NCBI GenBank assembly: GCA_035222895.1
Contig: JAVYIG010001586.1
Coordinates: forward strand, 1 to 64,000
DNA: 64,000 nt
Source of the DNA: Strongylocentrotus droebachiensis
Lineage: Eukaryota > Echinodermata > Echinoidea > Camarodonta > Strongylocentrotidae
Direction of reading: 5' to 3'
Below are positions 48,285 to 58,500 of this stretch, piece by piece; positions within the stretch are counted from its first letter, which is position 1, and each line of letters begins with the position of its first letter. Made by a program: the position numbers and the translations under genes. The notes below the pieces were generated by a model, which was not told the origin of the DNA, ran no database searches, and saw nothing but the letters and a program-made list of their open reading frames with translations.

Positions 48285-48810
48285 TTGATGTAACATGGGC
48301 GGCTTTCTGCTTTGTATCGGAGTAACAAAGCTGCTTATTGATTTTCTCCCAGACTATTTTATACCGCAATAGTAATCGACAATATTTTATTGCAACGCGC
48401 GCACTTCGGGAATGTGATGGTGCGGTTAGCATTTAAAACATGGCTTTCTGCTTTGTTTCAGAGTATTTAAATACCAGGCCCACAAGAAAGTGGAATTGTC
48501 GGAAATATGCATTTATTGGGAATTACATATAATAATAGTCATTGCCACGCAGTTGAAATGTCCAACAATCCTTCAAAAGTGAAGGAGAAGTAGGGGGGGG
48601 GGGAGGTTCATATATATCTGACCTTATTTTGGGGGCTGTACTGACTTTTCTTTTTATTTAATGATTACACCATGGAGCGACAACTCAGCCTATAAAACAT
48701 GGCCAAACTTCTCGATTTTAGAAATATTTTTCCCCAGAAGTTTGCTCAGTGTACCAGTACCATTTGCTTATACAAAAGCATAATATATCGGTATATAAAT
48801 ATTGAATAAG

Positions 48811-49156
48811 GCAGACTAATGGGGCATGCATGGTTGCATCTTCGAGTTTTACGCCTTGCAAGAAATCATCAGACAACTGATAGCATTCTTCAAAGTACAT
48901 GATTCCTACAACCTTGGTACAAATATGCTCAAAATAAGACTTAACTAATACAATACAATAAGACTAATACAATACCTGAAATACAATACAATAAGAATTA
49001 CTCATGAGTAATTCTAATCGTATTTTATTAGTTAAGTCTTATTGTAGGGGTATTTGTAGGATAATCATGTACTTTTAAGAATGCTATCAGTTGCCTAATG
49101 ATTGCTTGCAAGGCGCGAAACTCGGAGTAGAAACCATGTCCCATTATAGTCTGCCT
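48811..49156. repeat. long hairpin inside the foldback element
   Basis: Arms 48811-48965 and about 49015-49156 are imperfect reverse complements (for example GCATTCTTCAAAGTACATGA against its complement near 49068-49087). The centre is the palindrome AGAATTACTCATGAGTAATT near 48993-49012. Probably a separate palindromic element nested in the foldback transposon. Confidence 0.85.
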
Positions 49157-49482
49157 GCTCTGCCTATAGGCATTGACCACTGTTCGGAAGGATAAAAAGC
49201 AAAGCATATATATAAGAGGAAGGGGGATAGCAGCCGGGTCACAGTGCCCCAGAAGAAGAATACCCTCCCCCCTCCCCTCCCGTCTTCCTTCGGCAATATT
49301 CGGGCAAAAAAGTCACAATTTGGGGCCGAAAGGTAAATAAATTTAAACTGGGAAAGTGGAAAATAAAGCAGCGGTGAAATAACGACTGCAGAATATTCCT
49401 CGCTGTTCTTTTTCGATAAGCCTAATATATAACCAGGGTGTAACCATAACAAACTTGTCACATGCTTTTGTTTTTATTTTAT

Positions 49483-49770
49483 ACCTCTGACATTTTTTAC
49501 CTCTGACATTTTTACCTCTGACATTTTTTCCTCTGACATTTTTACCTCTGACATTTTTTCCTCTGACATTTTTACCTCTGACATTTTTACCTCTGACATT
49601 TTTACCTCTGACATTTTTTCCTCTGACATTTTTACCTCTGACATTTTTTCCTCTGACATTTTTACCTCTGACATTTTTACCTATGACATTATTACCTCTG
49701 ACATTTTTACCTCTGACATTTTTTCCTCTGACATTTTTACCTCTGACATTTTTACCTCTGACATTTTTAC
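49483..49770 (-). repeat. 15-bp tandem array, right inverted end
   Basis: About 19 units of the same 15-bp motif in the opposite orientation (CTCTGACATTTTTAC). The order of variants does not mirror the left array, so the two ends have evolved or converted independently. Confidence 0.97.
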
Positions 49771-49788
49771 ACCGAGCCCAAATATAGG

Positions 49789-50150
49789 GTACAAAATTTT
49801 CTCATCTGACCGTTATTTATTTCCAAAAGCCCCTGAGCTTCCGAGGGCTCCGCCCCCTGGACCCCACGTCAATTCGTGACCTGCCAGTGTGACAAATAAG
49901 GTATACAATATGCTCATCTGACGATAATTTAATGTATAAAACCCCTGATAGCTTCTAGGGGCTCCGCCCCGTGGACCCAACACCAATTTGTGTCCTGCCA
50001 GTGTCACAAATTAGGTATCAAAATATGCTCATCTGACCTTTATTTATTGCCCAAAACCCCTGTGCTTCCGGGGGCTCCGCCCCCTAGACCCCACGCCTAA
50101 TTCGTGACCTGCCAGTGTCGCAGATAAGGTATAAAATTATGCTCATCCGT
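49789..50150. repeat. GC-rich satellite, right block
   Basis: Continuation, in the same orientation, of the 46500-47503 satellite after the inserted foldback element; about three units. The first unit is completed by sequence on the far side of the insertion. Confidence 0.85.
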
Positions 50151-50154
50151 TAAT

Positions 50155-50260
50155 TTTATCCTTTTTTTGGAGATGCCCCCCCCCCTGGGCTCAAGGGGGG
50201 GGGGTGCGATTTTTCAAATTTTTCGAGGGCCCCCCCCAAAAAAAAAATCTCGTATTTTAT
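50155..50260. repeat. G/C-homopolymer dispersed repeat
   Basis: CTGGGCTCAAGGGGGG... and TCGAGGGCCCCCCCC, also seen at about 54130-54310. Long G and C runs make the assembly uncertain here and could form quadruplexes. Confidence 0.6.
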
Positions 50261-50269
50261 ATTAGTGGC

Positions 50270-52920
50270 GAATGTTTGTATCAAAGTGAAACGAGGTAAT
50301 ACCCAAAAATCATACCTATGATCTACATTAAGCACTATCTTAAGTTCACCCTCCCGCTACAAGTCAAGGAATTAATTGCCCACAATGTCATTAGCAGACT
50401 AAAATATAATAATGGGTCTTGCAGGAATTCCCATCTTGAATAGAATGTCAAAAGAACGCCTGGATTCGCTGATTGTTAGCTTGATGTGTTTGGAATAGCA
50501 AACATAACAAATTTCCCGTATAAACTACACACTAATCCACCCCATCTCCCTTTTGCTTTTTTTATTCAATATTAGAAAAATATAAATAATTGATCAAAAT
50601 ATAATTCTTTGTCATCTTAATAACATAATGCGACATGTACAACAAATCATAACCCCTTCCCTTAATTCCTACCCAACCCCAAACAAAACACAACCCCACA
50701 CATGCAATAGAAAACACACACCACAGCAATGCGTTCCCCTTCTCGCACACTCACAACCACCATGGCTGGGGACAAAAATTACATATAAGAGACAAGGTAA
50801 GGCTAGGCCTATAAATACGCTTATATTAGATATATTTTACTGGTTCATTGGAGTTTCATGAATGTCGTCTCAAACATTGTGGGCCAATTATCATTGAGTT
50901 TAAGTTCCTAATTTTAGTACAAATTTCCTTAGATTTAGATAATAAACAATAAACGCATGTAAAACAATTATAATAAAACGAAACCCCAATGTAAAAATTA
51001 AAAACATAATCATTATAGTGACTGGGAAACCAAAAGCTTGGCATGCCCTTAACCCCAACCCCCCCCCCCCCCTCTTCCCCTAAAAAAATAACATGTTTAT
51101 ATTCGCAACAGAAGATTTGGAGTTGTCTAGATTCGCTAGTGTAGTAGATTTAAATGAGTGAATTGTGGGAAAAGTACCCAGATGCATTGGCTTTTGATAT
51201 GTATTGAAGTCCCCACCCCCTCCACTCCCTCTCCCAACACTCAACTCCCTCCTCCACCCTCCCTCCCCCCCTCCCCCATCGTCATTTAAAGTAGTTTCTT
51301 TTATGTCTGGGAACAGACTACGGTTTCCACTTGTTATTGCATTGCCCAGGCAACGTTATCACATTGTAATATTTTCAATGCCCATCAGAACCGACTCACT
51401 GAGCGAGAGATGTGTATTCTTTTGTTTGATTGGTTAGCTCTAGTCGTATATATATTACTTTTGTTTTCGTTCTCGGACCACATGTTGCAATCTCAATAGG
51501 GACTTTTAGATTTGCACGTCGACATAGTGGACTGCTACGTGTGACGTCATTTTGTCATGCCTTAAAAGGACGTCACACGTAGCAGTCCACTATGTCGACG
51601 TGCAATTCTAAAAGTCCCTAATTTCCCAATACCAGACGGTGAAATACAGACTCACGCAGCTTATGTCTTTCATTTCATACGGGTTATCCGTCACTTCTAC
51701 ATGAACATCGGAAGGGATGAAGTACACTTTGTGCAAAGGGCATCTGCATTAGATTGATTTCTAGATCATTTTCTGCGACACACTGCATGTTTTGGCATCT
51801 GTCTAACCGGATTTATAACCAAGAGACAAGCTCTCTTCTTATCTTGCGAAAGAGACATTGTAACCCCCTGTATGACACGTTCTAGGAGAGACCTCTCATG
51901 TCACATAATATAGCTAGTTAATTATATTTGAACTGTGTAAGATAATGTGTGAATCCTTTTAGCTCGGCCATAATTTGATAAATATTTCTGAGGAGAGGAC
52001 TCAACGCATAATTCCACGATTCATTTCGCATTTAGCAGGATCTAACCAAACAGTGAGTATAATATATCATTTTTGACTCGTTACCTCTAAACTTTGCTGA
52101 TCCAAGCAATAGCCACTATATTTATAAATTCATTGGAATATAGATAAACAATCCATCCATGTATATATTGCAAAAACCCTGATCCTTAGTTAATATCATA
52201 AACAATTTGACTAAATATTATCAGTATTGTGAGAATGATGAGGAGATGGACTTTACCTACATTTTAGCATATCTTAAATTTCTTAAGTCTGTCCCTGGAC
52301 AAGGATAAGGCATTTTGACTCTGGTAACGTATGGTACATTATCTCGTTCAAATCGGTTCCCAAAAAAATTGCCCGGTAGGAAAAAGGACTTTGCATTTAA
52401 TGAACCTAACAAAGCTCTTTCCGTCGAAGAGTTGTTGTTGTTGTTGCTGTTTATGATCATGGTGATGATTCGGGCAATGTTGGGCAATTTGCAATTTGAG
52501 CCCAATGTTCCATGATGTTGCATGATAGGTGTATTCCCAGCTTCTGAAGGGAGTACGAGTCAGTTCTGATGTTTATTTTGTAATTTAATGTCATGTATTA
52601 GATCAAAAATTCAAGTAAATATTGGGATAGTGATCATGGAATATTGACAACAATTTTAATTGCCTAATAACTACAGTTTCACATTACGTGATTATTGCAT
52701 GGTACTCAGGTTAGTCACATGAAAATACCAATCATTTTTTGGGGGTCTCTTTTCCTCTGTTCGACCTTTTTTATTTTAGTTTTGACAGTATTTGAAATGT
52801 CTAATCTACTGCAACGAACTTACCATTAAAATGATTAATAAACTGTTACGTCTTTCTTAATTTCATAGTCACAATTGATAATAGGCCTTATTATAGTTAT
52901 ACAACATGTAAAAAGGGACA
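50270..52920. other. spacer, mostly featureless
   Basis: Only the palindrome at 51497, a C run near 51060 and a C/T-rich stretch at 51215-51280 stand out. No coding signal supported. Confidence 0.4.
51497..51620. repeat. near-perfect palindrome, about 50-bp arms
   Basis: Begins TAGGGACTTTTAGA and ends with its complement; inner word CACGTCGACATAGTGGACTG is exactly inverted. The spacer contains TGTCATGCC. In the intergenic spacer. Confidence 0.95.
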
Positions 52921-52924
52921 ATAG

Positions 52925-53050
52925 TCCGTAAATTCAGTGGCAAGAAGAAAAAAAGGTCATCAAATTTTTTGTTTTTTTTTGTTCCGGCGGACGGGCATGT
53001 GCCCCTGTGTCCCCCCTTTCCGGATGATCTGCCACTGTTACAGTATTTTA
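52925..53050 (-). repeat. dispersed repeat (CAGTGGCAGATCATCCGG)
   Basis: Minus strand reads CAGTGGCAGATCATCCGG, a GC-rich block, then an A-rich run, the general form of the 54.1-kb repeat. Family unknown. Confidence 0.4.
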
Positions 53051-53930
53051 TATTCGTAGTAGGATATGAGTGAAACCGTGTGGTATAGAGAAAAAAGAAA
53101 ACTTCAAACGGTTTGTGAATTAAAAACGAGCATTTCATTATACCTTTTCAATATTAACAACATTTCTCGTCTAACTTATCGTGACCTCAAATAGCTCAGA
53201 TAACATTGCAATCAATCTGAAGCTCAATACTTAGATTTACATGCTTTCTTTTGTATTTATGTTGTTCGATTAATAATACGTGGTATTTGTACAATATAAT
53301 TTATAATATATTTTATGTTGATTATTTACATTTCTTGTTTGGTTCACTGAAGTCAACTTCTTTAATATTCAGTTTCCATGGCAACGGTCATTTTTTTTAA
53401 AGACCTTGACTTCAAATAACCTATTTTTTTTAATCATAATCAAACGGTCAGATACAATTATCATATGATTACCACTTGCTTCATGTTGTCGAAATAACAA
53501 ATACAATATTTTCTACAATTAAAATATTTCTTGATCTGTTACCATGATAAAGGCCTAGCAGTCACGTCCACCACCTACTTAATGGCAAACAAACAAACAA
53601 ACAGAGAACGATAGCTGAGGGTCCTAGCGAACAGAAAAATCATCATTTGGAATCATGCAAACATTTATGTAACAATAGATTTATTAGTTTAAGGTAATTT
53701 TTTAATACAAATATTTATTTTTTATGACTGTTTCTATAGCAACAGCAATTGAATTGAATACATTAAACCATATACATGTAAAAGCAAAATACACAATATG
53801 AAATAGCATACATGAAACATGCAATACAAAGCAAATGTATGGTCAGGACCACAAAGAAACAAATTGCTTATAAATGGGGCCCCCACGAAAACGAATTAAA
53901 TTGAATATTTTATTCAGTCAACCATACCAA

Positions 53931-53936
53931 CACACG

Positions 53937-53967
<31 letters not shown>

Positions 53968-54017
53968 GCGCGCGCGCACACACACACGCACACACACTCA
54001 CACACACACACACACAC
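53931..54017. repeat. (CA)n microsatellite with a CG block
   Basis: Alternating purine-pyrimidine run of about 87 bp with CGCGCGCGCG in the middle; a classical Z-DNA-prone sequence. Confidence 0.95.
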
Positions 54018-54084
54018 CTACAGACTACTGCATACACACATACCTACACAAAAGACTGTATTATAACATATTTTCAAATAGGTA

Positions 54085-54310
54085 TTTGCGACCAGTGGCG
54101 GTGTAAAAACACGTGAATTTTACCTTTTTTGGACGATGGCCCCCCTGGCGCTCAAGGGGGAGGGGGGGGGGGGGGGTTCGAGGGCCCCCCCAACAGAATG
54201 TGCTCACTACCCCCCCCCCCCCCCCCACTGAGCGATTTTTTAAATTTTCGGGAGCAAAAAGAAAAAAATTGGGCCCCCACCCCTAAGAAATCCTGGATCC
54301 GCGCCTGTTT
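54085..54310. repeat. dispersed repeat with G16 and C17 runs
   Basis: From CCAGTGGCGGTGTAAAAAC to CTGGATCCGCGCCTG, with GGCGCTCAAGGGGGAGGG and long C runs. No coding signal. Confidence 0.55.
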
Positions 54311-54756
54311 GCGACAAAGCTTTTTAAAAAAGGATAAAGTTGAACTTAATATTTATAGATATGGGTAATTGGTTCCATTTCTTCATATTTTTAAATATGA
54401 CTGACACATGTAATAACTTGTAATAAAAATCGAGTGAGAAGCTTTAAATACAAATATAGACATGAATTCAACGTGTTTTTAAATTTCAAATATGACTTTT
54501 TCTAACATTCTAATGTTCTTGATCCGTTACCATGGTAATAGCCATAGTTGTCACACCCATCACCAACTTTAGGGCAAACAAGCACATTTTCATAGCTAAA
54601 GGTCCTAACAGAAATACTATTTATTGACCAATGGACTAATATTACTAATACCTGTGAGAATTGCCTTACACACCACATGCACACTGTAAATACACATGGA
54701 AAGAGTGTTTTTCACTCAAATGCGCATCATGTATATTATATGTTTAACCAAGAACA

Positions 54757-55185
54757 AGTGTGTCAACGGCCCGGCCCCCCCACTCCGAGGTCGGAATGAC
54801 CGCATGTGCGTTACCAAAATGTCCGGTAAAGGGGTACTTTTCGTGCGACAAAGTCCGGCCCGAGAATTGTAAAAAAAGGGGTGTATTTGACTTTTCACCC
54901 GGAGATTTCTTTAAAAGGCGGTGTTTTTCTTTTTTCCTCTCATCTCTTTGGACTCCTGAGAAATTATTCCGAATTTAGGGGGGTAGGCCTACATTAAGCA
55001 TTTTTCCGTATTTAGGGGGGTCTCCAAGGCAGGAAAAGCCTGCGAAAAGCCCGCGAAAAGCCCGCAAAAGGGGGGTTCGGAAATGTTGGCAGTCCTCAGA
55101 TAGGGGGTGCTTTCAAAAAGAGGGAACGAGCATACGCGTACCCTAAATAACACTGAGTGGGGGGGGGGGGGGTCAACGGACAGCT
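54757..55185. repeat. GC-rich dispersed element
   Basis: Weak inverted ends (CAACGGCCCGGCCCCCCCAC / GTGGGGGGGGGGGGGGTCAA) around a region with GCCTGCGAAAAGCCCGCGAA words. Abuts the edge of the inverted gene duplication. Confidence 0.45.
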
Positions 55186-55214
55186 TATGATGTTTTAAAG
55201 ATTAGTTTTAATAA

Positions 55215-55330
55215 CCGTAGATGAAAAATTTGTGGGTGTGAGTCTACATGTGGGTATGGCTTCATTAATGTCCTTGTGAAAGACATGAATGTATATTTGC
55301 TACCCCATACCCAGGTGTATTGAATGAATC
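55215..55330 (-). mobile_element. SINE body fragment, right flank (duplicate)
   Basis: Reverse-oriented partner of 34551-34680, differing by scattered single substitutions, marking the inner edge of the inverted duplication. Confidence 0.6.
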
Positions 55331-55564
55331 CCAGGTAGGAAGAAATGCTAGAAATACTGTTAGGTGAGTGTGAGGACAGAAATTGAAAGATTCCTGATTT
55401 TAGTTTGGGTATCATTTGTGAGCGCATTGAGCACATTGCATGGTGGATATAAGTGCTATTCAAGAGGCCAATATTAATGTTATAATTATTTCAGCCTTTA
55501 AAACGGGCGTGTATTACTTCAATTTCAGCGCCAATAACATCAATAGTCTTCAGTTGTTATTCAA

Positions 55565-58500
55565 ATGGCAATATGGGAAAACATTGGTGGCAACCTTAAG
55601 TGGAGGAACAACAACGGAATCGTCATGACAGCACTCGCAGATAGAGATGCAGGTCAACCAATGCTAGGGTTGACCGAGGATCAGGAAGACGATTATTATA
55701 TAAGTAAGTTTTTTTGGGGTGGGGGAGGGGCTCTGTCTCTTTCTTTTGTCTTCTTGTTTTTCTTCCTTTTTGTAATCATTTTAAGAAATCTTTTCAAGGA
55801 ATTTGATGTTCTTTTGTTACGATTTTTATTTAACTATAGTCATTTATAACATCAAATAAACTGATATGCGGATTTTTCTACCTCTATAATCCTTGGTATG
55901 AAATTAAATACAAAAGAGCCTAGAGAAAAATATGACCTTTCCTTTCTTATTCATAAGCCAGAATGTAGCTGTAGAATCCGATAGGAATTGTAACACAATC
56001 ATTTTGTATTTGTTTTTTACAACCTCAAAATTATGAATCTCATATTTCATTAAAACATTTATGATTTTTTGTGTAGGGGTCACGTAAATCACATTTTAAC
56101 CTTCAAACTCATTGTTTTCTCCTTCAAGGTGTTTTAAAAATCAAGATATTCATAGGACACTGATCGCAACCTGCCAGTCATTGTGGGCATCTTGAAGACC
56201 TGTGTTGCTACCGCCACAGATTTAGCATGTTTCCTCTAAATTATTAAATGTGAAAATCATCAAAAATATGAAGTCAAAGTGAAAGAGTAAAGGTACTTCT
56301 TTGGAAGAAAGCTGTTGTCATGTGTCGCAAATGTTCTTACCAAGATAAATCTATGTAATTTCAATAAAATGTTAAAATGATTCTGCATATCATGGTATTT
56401 AAAACAGACTGATTAATGAACAAGTGAAAACACAGTTCTATCTGTCTCCATTACAAAGTATATTTTCGAGAATGCTTTTAACTGACATTGTACCTAATAG
56501 ATATAGCAATAATTAAATCATACATTTTCATAAATTTGTAAATGTTTGTTTTGTTGAATAGAACCTGGTTCGAGGCATCCCATAGGCAAAAAAAAGAAGC
56601 GGCGTCGCATCATGACGCTTACAGCTTTCATTTTACTTGTCATAACTGGCACCTGCATACTAGTTTTCACATCCAAGCACTATGTGGTAAGTTTTGATGA
56701 TGTAATCACTACCCCCTTCACAAACACAGATTTTTCTTATGAGTCCTTGCGGATCGCCAATTCGTAGTCAATCGCAAGCATCCGTAAATGCCTCGCTGGT
56801 ATCCGTAAATAAATCGTCACAACTGGCAACAACTTGCAAATCTGTGTATCTGAAGGGGTTATAACTTGTAACTATTCGTAACAACATGTACGTACATGTA
56901 AACAGGTCGTAAATACCACGTAAAAGCTCTGATGAATAGGAACATTCCGTAATATACTTGTTACAAGCTCGTAGCATGCCTGTAAGTTGCTCCTATAGTT
57001 ACAAATAAATATGTATATATTATACCCCCTTCACATACACGGATTTTTCAAACGAGTCCTTACGGATCGCACAAATTCACGGATCTTTCACGGATCCTTA
57101 CGAGTTGGCCACTTTTACGACCGGTTTAAGAGTTATTACGAGCTTTTTGCGGTTTATTACGGATTATTACGAGTTATTACGATGTATTTATGGCAACAGT
57201 CCACGATTTGTTACGAGTTGTCACGGATAACAACGAGCAACTAACGAGTTAGTTACGACCTGTTTACGTGTTGATACGAATAGTTACGGGTAAGTTACAA
57301 GTATTTACGAGTCCTACGATTTTTAGCCAAAAAATAACAACTGAAAATTAAGTGTTCGAATTTGCAGCTTTTATACCTTTCCCCAATTCGTAAACAGTTC
57401 GTAAGCATACGTAAAGTATACGTATCTATTCGTAAAGTACTCGTAACTACACCTAAAATGCTCGTAATAACCCGTATTAATCCGTAAAGCCATTGTAAAA
57501 TGACCCGAATAAAATCGTTAACAACACGTAAGCACACGTAACCATCCGTAAACTACTCGCAATAATCCGTAAATAATCCGTAAACAAATTGTAAACTAAC
57601 CGTAATGAATCGTTACAAAAATCTGTTACGAGTCATTTACGGATTCTTGCGAGCAGTTTACGGATGGTCACGTGTTGTTGCGAGCGGTTTACGGATGATT
57701 ACGGATTGTTACGAGCTATTTACAAGCTATTTACGGACAAATCAATCTGTGGACAATCGTAAGAAAATTTTTGACATGAAAAAAATTGCCTCTCCTTTCA
57801 CGGATGCTTAAGAGTGTCTACGAGTTGTTGCGAGTTGTCACGAGTTATTTACGGATACCAGCGAGTTATTTACGGATGCTTGCGATTGACTACGAGTTGG
57901 CGATCCGTAAGGACTCGTAAGAAAAATCCGTGTATGTGAAGGGGGTATTACGTATTCTATTTCTTACGTATTGTTTACCATTTGGGGAAAGGTATAAAAG
58001 ATGCAAAATCGTAAGGAGTCGTACATACTCGTAACTAACTCGTAACAACACGTAAACAACTAACGCGTTAAAGCAGATGAATAGTAACATTCCGTAATTT
58101 TATACAATCTATAAAAAGCTAGTAAACTGCCCGTAAGTTGCTCGTAGTTATCCGTGACAACTCGATCATGGAATTTTGCCGTAAAAACATTGTAATAACT
58201 CGTACTAATCCGTAATAAACCGCAAATAGCTCGTAATAACTCGTAACAACTCTTAAATCGCGTATTCGGACACCTACCCCCTGGACCTTCACCCCGGATA
58301 ACCACCCCCAATCAACTACCCCCTACGACAACTACCCCCTAGAGCAACCACCCTCTGGGACGACTACCCCCGGACAATAACCACCCGGACATCTACCCTC
58401 TAGGATAGCTATACCCCCCGGAAAACTACGAGTTGTGACAAGTTATTTACGGATACCAACGATTTATTTACGGATACGATTGCAATCTGTAAGAGCTCGT

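Larger units (their letters stand above)
47505..49779. mobile_element. TU-like foldback transposon with minisatellite inverted ends
   Basis: About 2.28 kb. The left end is an array of a 15-bp unit (GTAAAAATGTCAGAG) at 47511-47770; the right end is the same unit inverted at 49483-49770. The 9-bp sequence AAATATAGG flanks both sides (47496-47504 and 49780-49788), and outside it the two halves of a GC-rich satellite unit join into one normal unit, so the insertion and its target duplication are directly visible. The interior holds a MITE (47884-48284) and a long hairpin (48811-49156) and no transposase, so the copy is non-autonomous. I recall sea urchin TU elements as having inverted ends of tandem 15-bp repeats and 8-bp target duplications; identity with that family is inferred. 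Confidence 0.8.

Noticed and set aside
47511-49770. CRISPR-like array
   Set aside because: Units are contiguous without unique spacers and the genome is eukaryotic.
53874-54116. ORF rich in THTHTH
   Set aside because: Translation of the CA microsatellite.
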